Positions 47,122 to 55,819 of a DNA stretch of 64,000 nucleotides are shown here, one piece after another (positions within the stretch are counted from its first letter, which is position 1; each line of letters starts with the position of its first letter). The DNA lies in assembly GCA_023954475.1 (NCBI GenBank), contig JAMLHW010000004.1, positions 62,001 to 126,000 of the forward strand. The letters are read 5' to 3'. This stretch comes from Anaerolineae bacterium (lineage in GTDB: Bacteria > Chloroflexota > Anaerolineae > Promineifilales > Promineifilaceae). The notes under the pieces were generated by a model. The model saw only the letters and a program-made list of their open reading frames with translations, was not told the origin of the DNA and did no database searches. The translations under genes were made by a program, and so were the position numbers.

Positions 47122-47754
47122 ATGGTTTTTGAGTCGAAGCACCCTCTCGTCAAGCACAAACTGGCCCTTTTGCGCGACATGAATACCGAGCCGAAACAGT
47201 TCCGCGAATTGGTCAACGAATTAGCTGTCTTGATTGGATATGAAGCAGCCGCCGATTTACCGACCCGCGAAGTCGACGTGCACACGCCCATGGGTACCGC
47301 TGTTGAAGCACAATTGGATGCCAAAATTGGTCTGATTCCGATTCTGCGTGCCGGATTAGGCATGGTCGACCCGATATGGGATTTGATTCCCAATGCGGAG
47401 GTGTGGCATATCGGCATGTGGCGCGATGAAGAAACGCTGGAACCGGTCTGGTATTACAACAAACTGGAAGGCACGCCGCGTATTGGAACGGCGTTCATCC
47501 TCGATCCGATGCTGGCAACGGGCGGCTCGGCGTTGGCGACGATTGATGTCGTCAAACAATGGGGCGTAGCCCGTATCAAGTTTTTGGCGCTGATCGCTGC
47601 ACCGGAAGGCATTGCCGCTGTGCATGCGGCGCATCCCGATGTCGCTATTTACACGGCAGCCATCGACTCGCATCTGAACGACATTGGCTACATCGTGCCG
47701 GGTCTGGGCGACGCCGGCGACCGGCAGTTTGGCACAATCACGTCGAGTTCTTGA
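47122..47754 (+). CDS. upp: Uracil phosphoribosyltransferase
   Basis: 210 residues, the usual length. It salvages uracil with PRPP to [23 protein letters not shown] at the start, [12 protein letters not shown], the PRPP loop [16 protein letters not shown] and the C-terminal uracil-binding [16 protein letters not shown] are diagnostic. The ATG at 47122 follows GGGAGA by 6 bp; the frame is open to 46942 but that part is not conserved. It stands alone, divergent from ruvB. Confidence 0.96.
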   Translation: MVFESKHPLVKHKLALLRDMNTEPKQFRELVNELAVLIGYEAAADLPTREVDVHTPMGTAVEAQLDAKIGLIPILRAGLGMVDPIWDLIPNAEVWHIGMWRDEETLEPVWYYNKLEGTPRIGTAFILDPMLATGGSALATIDVVKQWGVARIKFLALIAAPEGIAAVHAAHPDVAIYTAAIDSHLNDIGYIVPGLGDAGDRQFGTITSSS

Positions 47755-47791
47755 TCACCGTGTATCATTCGGCCGAATTGAGGCATTCCGT

Positions 47792-48835
47792 TTGTTTTAC
47801 AGCTTGATCTTTCTCATCGCTGTGGTTACTGCTTTGGCATTGTCGCCGGCAGCGATGCGGCTGTCGCGCCGCTGGGGCATTATGGCTGTCCCAGGCGGTC
47901 GCCGCCGCCATGAAGGCGCCATTCCCAAGCTCGGTGGCATCGCCATTTTCGGTGCGTATGGTGTGGCAATTGGTCTCATATTCTGGCTATTGCCGTTGGA
48001 TGCGGATTCGGCCGAAGCAGTTAACGATGCCCTTCGTTTACGCGGCGTCATGCTCGGTACAGTCGTCGTCTTCGCCGGCGGCCTACTCGACGACAAATTC
48101 GACTTGCCGCCGTGGGCACAATTCGGCATCCAGATCACGGGCGCACTCATTGCTATCGCCCACACCGTTTTCATTGGCGTCTTCACCAATCCATTGAGCG
48201 GCGATTTGGTCCAGATCGAGCCGGTTGTCCCTGTCGCTGCGTTTGTCATCACCCTGCTCTGGATTGTCGGCATTATGAACGCCGTCAACTGGCTCGACGG
48301 CCTCGATGGACTGGCGAGCGGCGTTGGCATCATCGCATTGCTGTTATTTGCGTGGCACAGCTATTCGCTGGGGCAAACGACCGTCGCCGCGTTTCCGTTG
48401 GCGCTGGCCGGTGCGCTGGTCGGATTTCTGCCATTTAATTTTGCACCGGCCAGGCTGTTTCTCGGCAGTGCGGGCGCATATGTACTCGGTTACAATCTGG
48501 CAACACTCGGCATTTTGTCGCCGGCTAAAATTGCTACAGTGTTACTCGTCCTGGCTTTGCCATTGTTGGACGGGGCGTGGCGTATTCTTGACCGACTGCG
48601 TCACGGGCGCAATCCGTTGCGCGGCGATCGCGGTCATTTGCATTATCGCCTGGCCGATTTGGGCTGGCCGACACGCCGCATCGTCATGTTGTATTACGGG
48701 GTGGCGTTGGCGTTGGGATTGGTGGCTGTATTGGCAACGTCCGGATTGACCAAATTGCTCGCTCTCATCGTGGCCGGCTGCCTCATTTTTGGCTGGCTCG
48801 TCTGGTTGAGTCGGCAATCGGCCGAATCAACGTGA
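47792..48835 (+). CDS. MraY/WecA-family transferase, second copy
   Basis: About 347 residues and ten or more membrane helices, a paralogue in family terms of the gene at 916. VPGGRRRHEGAIPKLGGIAI, the GGLLDDKFDLPPWAQ Asp pair, NAVNWLDGLDGLASG and the RGDRGHLHYRL His loop are present. The position normally reading Gly-Asp-x-Gly-Ser is FLGSAGAYVLGY, so the Asp is replaced by Ser. The start is uncertain: TTG at 47792 has GAGG 8 bp upstream, while the frame is open back to 47684 inside upp. It presumably acts on a polyprenyl phosphate, but activity is less certain than for the first copy. Confidence 0.82.
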   Translation: MFYSLIFLIAVVTALALSPAAMRLSRRWGIMAVPGGRRRHEGAIPKLGGIAIFGAYGVAIGLIFWLLPLDADSAEAVNDALRLRGVMLGTVVVFAGGLLDDKFDLPPWAQFGIQITGALIAIAHTVFIGVFTNPLSGDLVQIEPVVPVAAFVITLLWIVGIMNAVNWLDGLDGLASGVGIIALLLFAWHSYSLGQTTVAAFPLALAGALVGFLPFNFAPARLFLGSAGAYVLGYNLATLGILSPAKIATVLLVLALPLLDGAWRILDRLRHGRNPLRGDRGHLHYRLADLGWPTRRIVMLYYGVALALGLVAVLATSGLTKLLALIVAGCLIFGWLVWLSRQSAEST

Positions 48836-48839
48836 CACA

Positions 48840-50102
48840 CTAAGCTGCGCGTAACGCATCTTCAAACACAGTCAAGGCATCCTGAATCTGCGATTGTGTA
48901 ACAATCAAGGGCGGTATCCAGCGGATCACATTGCCGTATGGCCCACACGTTAGCAACAACAGACCATTGTCCCGACAAATCTTGACAATTGCGCTCGCTT
49001 TGTCACCCCAGGGATCACCATTTGCCTTGCTGAATTCAGTGGCAATCATCAACCCGCGTCCGCGTACATCGCCAATTTCCGGATATTGTTCCTGCAATTT
49101 GCGCAAGCCTGTCATCAACAAGGCGCCCATCTGCTCTGAATTTTCGTTTAGTGCTTCTTCTCGTATCACCTGAATCGTCGCTACTGCAGCTGCGCAGGAA
49201 ACTGCATTACCACCGTACGTGCCACCGTGCGATCCAACGGGCCACCTATCCATCAGATCACGCGTAGAAGCAATACCAGAAAGCGGCATACCTGATGCGA
49301 GTCCTTTTGCAATGATCACGATATCCGGCACAACACCGCTGTGATCTACTCCAAACCATCTTCCGGTACGTCCAAAACCGCTTTGAATTTCATCGGCTAC
49401 CAGTAAAATGCCATGTTCATCACAGATCCGGCGCAGCGAACGCATGAACGCATCAGGAACGGGTACATAACCGCCCTCACCCAACACGGGTTCAATAACG
49501 ATTGCAGCGGTTTCGTGAGGCGCGGTCTGTGTTTTGAGCAGTCGCTTGAGTTCTTTTACACAGAACTGGTTGGTTGTTTCTTCATCCCAGCCGTAATAGT
49601 AAGCATATGGGAATGGCGCTACAAAAATGCCCGCTACAAGAGGTTGATAACCGGCACGATAAATGGTTTTGCTCGTCGTCATTGCCATGGTCGCGTGCGT
49701 GCGACCGTGAAACGAACCTTGAAATACAATGATGTTTGGTTTTCCGGTGGCAGCACGGGACAACTTTACGGCCGCTTCAACTGCCTCGGCGCCAGAGTTC
49801 GAAAAAAAATAAGTATCCAGCCTTTGCGGCAATAGCCGACTCAACTCCTCAGTGAGTTGTATCATCGGCTTGTGATAGACAATATTGGCTTGCGCATGCA
49901 AGATTTTTGCAGCTTGATCCTGCACGGCCTTCACGACTTTTGGATGAGCATGACCCGTATTAGTAACGCCAATTCCACTGGTGAAATCAACATAACGGTT
50001 GCCATCGACGTCAAATAGATATATCCCTTCGCCATAATCAGCAACGATAGAAGTGGAACGGCTCCACACGGGAGAAATGTGACTCAAATTGTACTCGCTC
50101 AT
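48840..50102 (-). CDS. Class III PLP aminotransferase (GabT/ArgD-like)
   Basis: 420 residues. The fold-type I class III pattern is clear: FTSGIGVTNTGHAHPKVVKA, FFSNSGAEAVEAAVKLSRAA, FQGSFHGRTHATMAMT, the Asp of VADEIQSGFGRTG and the Schiff-base Lys in VIIAKGLASGMPLSG. Overall closest to 4-aminobutyrate or acetylornithine aminotransferases; the donor cannot be fixed by eye. The ATG at 50102 has GGAAGGA upstream and is preferred over an earlier Met. Convergent with the MraY-like gene, 4 bp apart. It contains no TCGGCCGA, unusual for a gene of this size here. Confidence 0.92.
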   Translation of the reverse strand: MSEYNLSHISPVWSRSTSIVADYGEGIYLFDVDGNRYVDFTSGIGVTNTGHAHPKVVKAVQDQAAKILHAQANIVYHKPMIQLTEELSRLLPQRLDTYFFSNSGAEAVEAAVKLSRAATGKPNIIVFQGSFHGRTHATMAMTTSKTIYRAGYQPLVAGIFVAPFPYAYYYGWDEETTNQFCVKELKRLLKTQTAPHETAAIVIEPVLGEGGYVPVPDAFMRSLRRICDEHGILLVADEIQSGFGRTGRWFGVDHSGVVPDIVIIAKGLASGMPLSGIASTRDLMDRWPVGSHGGTYGGNAVSCAAAVATIQVIREEALNENSEQMGALLMTGLRKLQEQYPEIGDVRGRGLMIATEFSKANGDPWGDKASAIVKICRDNGLLLLTCGPYGNVIRWIPPLIVTQSQIQDALTVFEDALRAA

Positions 50103-50416
50103 AATGTCCTTCCAACGATAGTTCAAATGTGCCTGACCGCTGTGACCTAATGACAAAATGACAATAGCAACGACATTGCGTATACCGAAATCGCGTACGG
50201 ATAGTATCTTTCACTCAATCGAAGAACTTCAGAACGATTAATAGTCCAGTAGCCAAACACAGTATGGACGTTCGCAATCAAACTCTGACGAGGCGTTTTC
50301 ATCTCACTGGTCATCAATGATCACCGACTTAAATCACTTTTCAGACTGATTGTAATTATGCTATATTGAAGGAGGAAATCGTTACCGACTTCGCTTTCAT
50401 CGGCACGGTAGATTCT
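50103..50416. other. Intergenic region upstream of the aminotransferase
   Basis: 314 bp. It should contain the leftward promoter of the aminotransferase gene and the 3' flank of the esterase gene. No convincing promoter hexamers, hairpin with T-run or gene is seen. Confidence 0.4.
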
Positions 50417-51400
50417 TTATTCAGTCTCAGACGCAATCGGCCGATTGCACGATGCAATTGACAAATCGAGTTGTTGCCAGGGCGCAGTGTACCAGCGCAA
50501 ATATTCTTCAACGTGCTGCGACCAATATGGGTCAGCGTGTCCTCCTTCGTTCAACTGCCATACATGCGGCACACCGGCGACTTCCATATTTTCATGTAGT
50601 AGAAGCGTGTTGCCTATTGCCGCATCATTTTCGCCGATGTCGAGATAGATGCGCAAGCGGCCCAAGTCATTATTGATGCTAGTGTGCTGCGGATTGATAT
50701 CGGGCGCATCGTTGTAATCGAGCAGTGTGGCGGCGTGACCACCTACGCTGGCAAACAGAGTCGGGTTTCTGAATGCGATTTCAAGAGACCAATACCCGCC
50801 GCGAGAAATACCACCAATGGCACGGAGTCGCGGATGGCCGGCAGCACAATAGGTCGCTTCAATATGCGGGATTAGTTCATCCAGAATAATCTGCTCGAAT
50901 GAATTGGGGCCGCCTGATGTCGTGACGGATGCAAATCGGCCGTCGGGCATGACAATGATTACGGGTGGTATTTCGCCTGCCTGAATAAGCGCTTCGGCCG
51001 ATTCCAGCATGCCAACCTCTTCCCATTCCCACTCTGCCCGTAAATTGCCGTGTAACAAATAAATTGTGGGATACAGTTGCCCGGTCTGACCATAACAAGG
51101 TGGCAGCCAAATCCGGTATGACCGCGTAGGTCCTTCAATGACACTTTCATAGTCACCGACAATCAATTGGCCTGGTTCACCACAGGGTGTTGGCGTCGGC
51201 AGCATCGTCGGCGTCGTTGTCGGCTGAACTTTCTGCGACGGAGACACCTGCAAACGTTCAGCAGCGTGATCCGTCACCGGTCTCACTGGCTCAGGAACTG
51301 GCTGCTGCAAATCGTCGGTATCAGGTAGTTCGGCCGAATTGCTGCAAGCCAACGCGGCCAACAACAACAAACCCATCATAACCCAGCCACGAAAACGCAT
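50417..51400 (-). CDS. Lipoprotein esterase (esterase D/enterochelin-esterase-like)
   Basis: 327 residues. A lipoprotein signal peptide (GWVMMGLLLLAALAC, Cys near residue 19) and a Pro/Thr linker to about 75 precede an alpha/beta hydrolase domain: TIYLLHGNLRAEWEW, VIIVMPDGRF, nucleophile elbow AIGGISRGGYWSLE, acid region LDIGENDAAIG and the catalytic His in LNEGGHADPYW. The family hydrolyses esters of acyl or siderophore type; the substrate here is unknown. It is probably lipid-anchored outside the membrane. The ATG follows the adjacent minus-strand gene's stop by 11 bp. Confidence 0.88.
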   Translation of the reverse strand: MRFRGWVMMGLLLLAALACSNSAELPDTDDLQQPVPEPVRPVTDHAAERLQVSPSQKVQPTTTPTMLPTPTPCGEPGQLIVGDYESVIEGPTRSYRIWLPPCYGQTGQLYPTIYLLHGNLRAEWEWEEVGMLESAEALIQAGEIPPVIIVMPDGRFASVTTSGGPNSFEQIILDELIPHIEATYCAAGHPRLRAIGGISRGGYWSLEIAFRNPTLFASVGGHAATLLDYNDAPDINPQHTSINNDLGRLRIYLDIGENDAAIGNTLLLHENMEVAGVPHVWQLNEGGHADPYWSQHVEEYLRWYTAPWQQLDLSIASCNRPIASETE

Positions 51401-51411
51401 GTTGATACCTG

Positions 51412-51846
51412 CTACCAGGGCATTTCAAGCGGCGGCGCATCGAGTAAACGGCGATAAGCACCACGCCATTCGTCTGGTTTGCGTGTCAACGATTTGATCT
51501 CAATATCGTCAAAACGCGGGAACAGTTCCATGAGCAATCCGGGCAACAAATCCCACGCTTCGTGTCGCAACACATCGTCAAGATTGGCAGCCATCTCCTG
51601 TGCCCATGCCCACTCGCTGATGAAACGCTCCGCCTTAATCCAGTAACCGCGCTTTTCCCACGCTTCGGCCGATTGCATTACACCATCATGGATTTCCATC
51701 AAGTTAAACACAACCGTCGCCGCCATATCATGCGCCTCCTCATCCAGGCCGTCTTTGCGGCTGAGTTGCCATAACATTTCGGCAATCGTACGCCGATTGC
51801 GGTTACGCAGTTTGGTCGGATTGTTGGTATTGATTACTCGGCTCAT
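51412..51846 (-). CDS. Conserved-looking helical protein of unknown function
   Basis: 144 residues, not recognised. Helix-rich, with KLRNRNRRTIAEMLWQLSRK, an Asp/Glu/His-rich middle (GLDEEAHDMAATVVFNLMEI, HDGVMQSAEAWEKRGYWIKA) and many Trp near the end (WDLLPGLLMELFPRFDDIEI). The ATG at 51846 is well supported by AGGAG 6 bp upstream; the longer frame to 51930 is not. It lies directly upstream of the esterase gene on the same strand and may be co-transcribed with it. Confidence 0.7.
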   Translation of the reverse strand: MSRVINTNNPTKLRNRNRRTIAEMLWQLSRKDGLDEEAHDMAATVVFNLMEIHDGVMQSAEAWEKRGYWIKAERFISEWAWAQEMAANLDDVLRHEAWDLLPGLLMELFPRFDDIEIKSLTRKPDEWRGAYRRLLDAPPLEMPW

Positions 51847-52139
51847 ACTATCTCCTGCGCGGCGATCATAGCACACGCCACATACATGAGCCATAGGCGC
51901 TGACGGTTCAAACTGGTCAAGACGCTTCATGCCACGGACGAAACGAGTTCATTCTGTTGCCACCGCTAAAATCTGCTAGAATAGCATGACAAATGGTACG
52001 CGTTACAGTCTGGCATGCAACACTGGCTAACCAGATTGTGCAAGCCGTTTCGTAACATGGCGCAAGGCGCGCGCTATGAGAAACACAGTGCGATTTCCGG
52101 ACGATTTCCGGTCGCGACGCCACACTCTGGCATCAACCT

Positions 52140-53672
52140 ATGGATTCGGCACCTTCCGAAAACCGACCGCAAACACCTGAACCGGCAAACGGACAGTCGG
52201 AACCGCTCGAATCGCTCCGTGAAATTCTGCTGCGTCGGGATCGTGTACGTGTCCAACTACTTGAAGCGCAAGCCGCACAACTAGAAGAACAAATTACAGC
52301 GTTGCAAGCCGAACTGGCAGAACTGCAAGTTCGCATCGCACTCAGCGATGAAACTCTGATACCCCGCGTTGAAAGCGGGTTCCCCTCATTGACTCACAAA
52401 GCAGTGACCAATCATGCCAATGAAATGGCCGAAGCAATCGGCCCCATCATTGGACAAGCGACACGGGTTCAAATTCGCGACTCACCGGATGAATTCGCCG
52501 AGGCATTATCGCCGATCATTCTCAAAACGGTACTCGCTGTCGTGCGTGATGCACTGCGCGATTTACAACGGCAGATTGATAGTCGCTTACAAACATCGGC
52601 TAATTGGCCGCGTTTTGTACGCCGTTCCTATGCGCGTATACGTGGTATTTCGCCCGGCGAACTGGCCCTGCGCGACGGGCTGCCGTTTTACGTACACCAG
52701 GCGTTTTTGATTCAGCACGAATCGGGACTGCTGCTGGCACATTATGCCCATGAAGGTGTCGGTACGGATTCCGATCTGGTCAGTGGCATGTTGACCGCCA
52801 TTCGCGATTTTGTGCAGGATTCGTTTTCGTCAGCGCAAGGTGAACACGAACAACTTGACGAAGTGGTCTACGGCAATCAGCATATTGTCATTCGGGGCGG
52901 TGCTTATGCTTATGTGGCTCTCGTCTTTGAGGGAATCGAACCGGCTGGATTGCGCAGTCAACTGTATCGCTTTGTCACGGAGTTGCATGCTGATTACGGC
53001 AATGAACTGCGCAGCTATGATGGGGGCCAGGCAGTTGAGAGCTTGTTTCGGCCGAAATTAGGCCAACTCGTCACAGCTATCAATCAAACTGAAACGACAC
53101 CGGATGAGCTAAACCCCGTTGATCGCACGCAACAACGCGCGGTCATTGCCGGTGGCTGTCTGCTCCTGCTGTTGACCATCACGGGCTGTTTCTTTCTTTG
53201 GTTTACGATTCGCTTGCTGCCACTGGCTATCTACGGGTTGCCAACTGCCGAACCGCCAATAACCATCATTATCACGGCCACACCGACAGCCACAGCGATA
53301 CCGTCACCCACTGCAACACAAACACCTGCACCCACTGCGACCCCGACTGCCGAGCCGACAGCGACACCGACGCCACAGCCAACGGCGACAGCGACACAAA
53401 CCGCCACAGCAACTGCTGTGCCGTCAGCGACCGCTACACCGGTCATCACGACCATCGCCAACGTTTGGACACGCCCCGATCCTGATTTGCTCGCTCCACT
53501 CGAAGTGGCATTGGAAGAAGGCACACCTGTAACTGTTCTAGCGGTGCAAGGTGATTGGGTGCTAGTTGAGTGGGATAATCAAAATGGTGCCATCGACTCG
53601 GGATGGGTTTTTAGCCGCTGGTTGGCCATAGACGGCGCGCCTTATACACCACAGGTGTCAGAGGAGCCGTGA
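52140..53672 (+). CDS. Membrane protein: coiled coil, roadblock/longin-like domain, SH3b
   Basis: 510 residues. An N-terminal coiled coil (about 20-75), a helical segment to about 170, then AFLIQHESGLLLAHYAHEGV, SDLVSGMLTAIRDFVQDSF and IVIRGGAYAYVALVFEGIEP (about 185-290), which resembles the roadblock/longin fold that partners small GTPases. One membrane helix (GGCLLLLLTITGCFFLWFTI, about 341-360) is followed by a Thr/Pro/Ala linker and an outside SH3b-like domain (TPVTVLAVQGDWVLVEW, GWVFSRWL). The next gene, overlapping by 4 bp, encodes a Rab-like GTPase, so a GTPase-membrane adaptor pair is inferred. Confidence 0.75.
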   Translation: MDSAPSENRPQTPEPANGQSEPLESLREILLRRDRVRVQLLEAQAAQLEEQITALQAELAELQVRIALSDETLIPRVESGFPSLTHKAVTNHANEMAEAIGPIIGQATRVQIRDSPDEFAEALSPIILKTVLAVVRDALRDLQRQIDSRLQTSANWPRFVRRSYARIRGISPGELALRDGLPFYVHQAFLIQHESGLLLAHYAHEGVGTDSDLVSGMLTAIRDFVQDSFSSAQGEHEQLDEVVYGNQHIVIRGGAYAYVALVFEGIEPAGLRSQLYRFVTELHADYGNELRSYDGGQAVESLFRPKLGQLVTAINQTETTPDELNPVDRTQQRAVIAGGCLLLLLTITGCFFLWFTIRLLPLAIYGLPTAEPPITIIITATPTATAIPSPTATQTPAPTATPTAEPTATPTPQPTATATQTATATAVPSATATPVITTIANVWTRPDPDLLAPLEVALEEGTPVTVLAVQGDWVLVEWDNQNGAIDSGWVFSRWLAIDGAPYTPQVSEEP

Positions 53673-54220
53673 CAACTGCAATGAGAACTGTACAGAAAAA
53701 AGTGTGTATGCTTGGTGATTTTGCTGTCGGCAAAACCAGCACGGTGCAACGCTTCGTGGAGGGCATTTTTGATGACCGCTACCTGAGCACAATTGGCGTC
53801 AAAATCAACCGCAAGCAACTCACTGTTGACGATTATGTAGCCACTTTGTTAATCTGGGATCTGGCCGGTGGTGATGACTTTTCGTCAGTCACTCAAAGCT
53901 ACTTGCGTGGTGCATCCGGTGCGTTGCTCGTCTGTGATGTGACGCGTGCCGAATCGCTTGCACTAGTCGAACGCTACGCAGCACAGATCAGATCGGTCAC
54001 GCCGTCCGCCAGCCTGATCTTGCTCGGCAATAAAATTGATTTGACGGCGCAACGCACTGTGTCCGATAGTGATCTGGAAGCATTCAGTAAGAGAATAAAC
54101 TGCGGCTGGCTGACCACCAGCGCTAAAACCGGACAAAATGTTGATCAAGCATTTGTCCAACTGACCTTGCAGATTATCGCTAAAAGCCATCTGGCCGAAC
54201 ACGATGATCCGGCGACATAA
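53669..54220 (+). CDS. Rab-like small GTPase
   Basis: 183 residues of a Ras-superfamily GTPase. G1 is GDFAVGKTST, G2 the Thr of YLSTIGVKI, G3 WDLAGGDDF, G4 GNKIDL and G5 TSAKTG. The Gln of the usual DxxGQ position is Gly, which in eukaryotic relatives lowers intrinsic GTP hydrolysis, so a partner could supply it. There is no C-terminal lipidation Cys; membrane contact would come through the upstream adaptor. GTG at 53669 overlaps the previous stop; ATG at 53681 is an equally possible start. A likely terminator follows at 54296. Confidence 0.9.
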   Translation: MTTAMRTVQKKVCMLGDFAVGKTSTVQRFVEGIFDDRYLSTIGVKINRKQLTVDDYVATLLIWDLAGGDDFSSVTQSYLRGASGALLVCDVTRAESLALVERYAAQIRSVTPSASLILLGNKIDLTAQRTVSDSDLEAFSKRINCGWLTTSAKTGQNVDQAFVQLTLQIIAKSHLAEHDDPAT

Positions 54221-54295
54221 GCGTGCTTTACCGGCTAAATAGCTGCATAACAGCAGCGATTATGATGCAGCGACACAAACAGCAAAGATTAGCAG

Positions 54296-54321
54296 ATAGG
54301 CGGCAACGCTAGCCTATTTTT
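54296..54321 (+). terminator. Probable terminator after the GTPase gene
   Basis: ATAGGC and GCCTAT arms around a 10-nt loop, followed by a short T-run (TTTTATT), 76 bp after the stop. The stem is only 6 bp, so confidence is moderate. Confidence 0.5.
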
Positions 54322-54382
54322 ATTGCATTATTGTCTCGTCTTGTGTCGCGCTCGTTCATGAGAACATAAAAGTGTGCCAATC

Positions 54383-55564
54383 ATGACTTCAACCTCATCC
54401 GATTTACCCGCAGCGCTGCAAGAAGCAATCACGCGGCGTCATGTACACGACGGCACAGCTCATGCGATCGTATCAACGGAACTCAAGATCATCCATTGTT
54501 CGGCCGATTTCGGCCGATTTCTTCCTGAAAACACGGCACAAATTGAAGGCAGTCTGCTGACAAGTTTGTTTGCAGAATTCATCGGCAGTGAACCCTACTT
54601 GCGGGCACTACTCCATAATCCTGATGAACACTATGCCATTAAACGCGTCAATCGCACAGCACCTGACGACTCTGTACACTATCTCGATCTGGAGTTAACT
54701 GGTTTTGATCCGCAGCGGCCGGAATTGGGTTGGTTGTTCACGATTCGCGATACGACTGAAGTCGGCCGATTGGAGCAATCCCTTATCCAGGAACGCAACC
54801 AACTCCGGCTGGCACGGCGCGAATTGGCGCTTGTCAACCGTGAATTGTCACGCCTCGACCAGCTCAAAACGATCTTCCTGTCGATGGCCGCGCATGACAT
54901 CCGCGCACCTTTGACCGTGATTCGCGGCTACGTCGAAATCTTGACATCGATGGCCGAAATCAACCCGGTTGACATCGACTTCGATGAGTTTGCCGCCTTT
55001 CTCAACACGATTCGCGTACAAACTGATTGGCTCGACAACATCATCAACAATATTTTGGGGTTGGATCAAATTGAAAATGATCAACTCGTACTGCACATCG
55101 TTCCATGCGATTTGAATAGTATCATCATGGATATGTGTGACATGATGCAGGCAACGGCAAAGCTGAACCAGCGCACGTTGACCTGTTCGCCGGCTGATCA
55201 CCCTGTCATCATCCCTGGGGATCACCAACGTCTGCAGCAAATCCTACAGAACGTAATCGGCAACGGCATCAAATACAATCAAACTGGCGGAAAAGTCCAC
55301 ATATCCCTATCGACATCACCAGAGTTCGCGATTTTAACTGTAACCGACAATGGTGTCGGCATCGCACAAGATCAGTTACCGCATATCTTTGAACTGTATT
55401 ATCGCACTGAATCGGCACAGAAAAGTCAGGTTAGGGGAACAGGGTTAGGCCTATTCATCGTGAAGACATTGGTCGAAGCACACAAAGGCACAATTGAAGT
55501 CAAAAGTACAATCAAATCCGGAACCACTTTCACAATTTGTCTGCCATTATTGCTTAAAAAGTAA
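54383..55564 (+). CDS. Cytoplasmic PAS-domain histidine kinase
   Basis: 393 residues. A PAS-like sensor (about 20-125, ending LGWLFTIRDTTEVGRLEQ), a short coiled linker, the HisKA domain with AAHDIRAPLTVIRGYVEIL (phospho-acceptor His171), then HATPase_c: N box LQNVIGNGIKYN, G1 VTDNGVGI, F box HIFELYYR and G2 GTGLGLFIVKTL. No membrane helix, so it senses an internal cue or sits in a complex. No response regulator is adjacent. It begins 160 bp after the GTPase gene. Two TCGGCCGA copies lie back to back in it (54500 and 54510). Confidence 0.92.
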   Translation: MTSTSSDLPAALQEAITRRHVHDGTAHAIVSTELKIIHCSADFGRFLPENTAQIEGSLLTSLFAEFIGSEPYLRALLHNPDEHYAIKRVNRTAPDDSVHYLDLELTGFDPQRPELGWLFTIRDTTEVGRLEQSLIQERNQLRLARRELALVNRELSRLDQLKTIFLSMAAHDIRAPLTVIRGYVEILTSMAEINPVDIDFDEFAAFLNTIRVQTDWLDNIINNILGLDQIENDQLVLHIVPCDLNSIIMDMCDMMQATAKLNQRTLTCSPADHPVIIPGDHQRLQQILQNVIGNGIKYNQTGGKVHISLSTSPEFAILTVTDNGVGIAQDQLPHIFELYYRTESAQKSQVRGTGLGLFIVKTLVEAHKGTIEVKSTIKSGTTFTICLPLLLKK

Positions 55565-55589
55565 AACAGGGTCGGATATATTTGCAAAA

Positions 55590-55609
55590 CCTGTACAAAA
55601 TTAAACAGG
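55590..55609. promoter_or_regulatory. Candidate operator, upstream site
   Basis: CCTGT and ACAGG form a perfect inverted repeat around a 10-bp AT-rich core; the left half reads CTGTACA. A near copy overlaps the -35 box at 55745-55765. TACA-containing sites are typical of CarH/LitR regulators, so autoregulation by the downstream gene is plausible. Confidence 0.45.
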
Positions 55610-55744
55610 TGCAGTTTTTCGCGATTCGGCCGATAATATGGCCGGTGTCAAAAGCGCGACACTTCGCGATAACAATCCCTGAAAACCAGCCCTCATCATC
55701 ACTAGCCAGTCCATCAGCAATAAAATCACAAATTCCGTGCAATT

Positions 55745-55765
55745 TCTGTACATTTTATTGACAGG
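55745..55765. promoter_or_regulatory. Candidate operator overlapping the -35 box
   Basis: TCTGT and ACAGG arms with an 11-bp AT-rich core. The left half reads CTGTACA as in the upstream site, and the right arm includes the last bases of the TTGACA -35 hexamer. Binding here would block RNA polymerase. Confidence 0.45.
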
Positions 55766-55786
55766 ATAGATTTTGCATGGTATAGT
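55758..55786 (+). promoter_or_regulatory. Strong promoter of the B12-regulator gene
   Basis: TTGACA (55758-55763), a 17-bp spacer and TATAGT (55781-55786). The predicted transcript would begin near 55793, giving a leader of about 27 nt with AGGA before ATG 55820. Confidence 0.8.
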
Positions 55787-55819
55787 TAGATCAGATTATT
55801 GAGTTTTCAGGAAATACAC

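Noticed and set aside
46926-47417. 163-residue minus-strand frame over the start of upp
   Set aside because: It overlaps the conserved upp coding region and has no family features.
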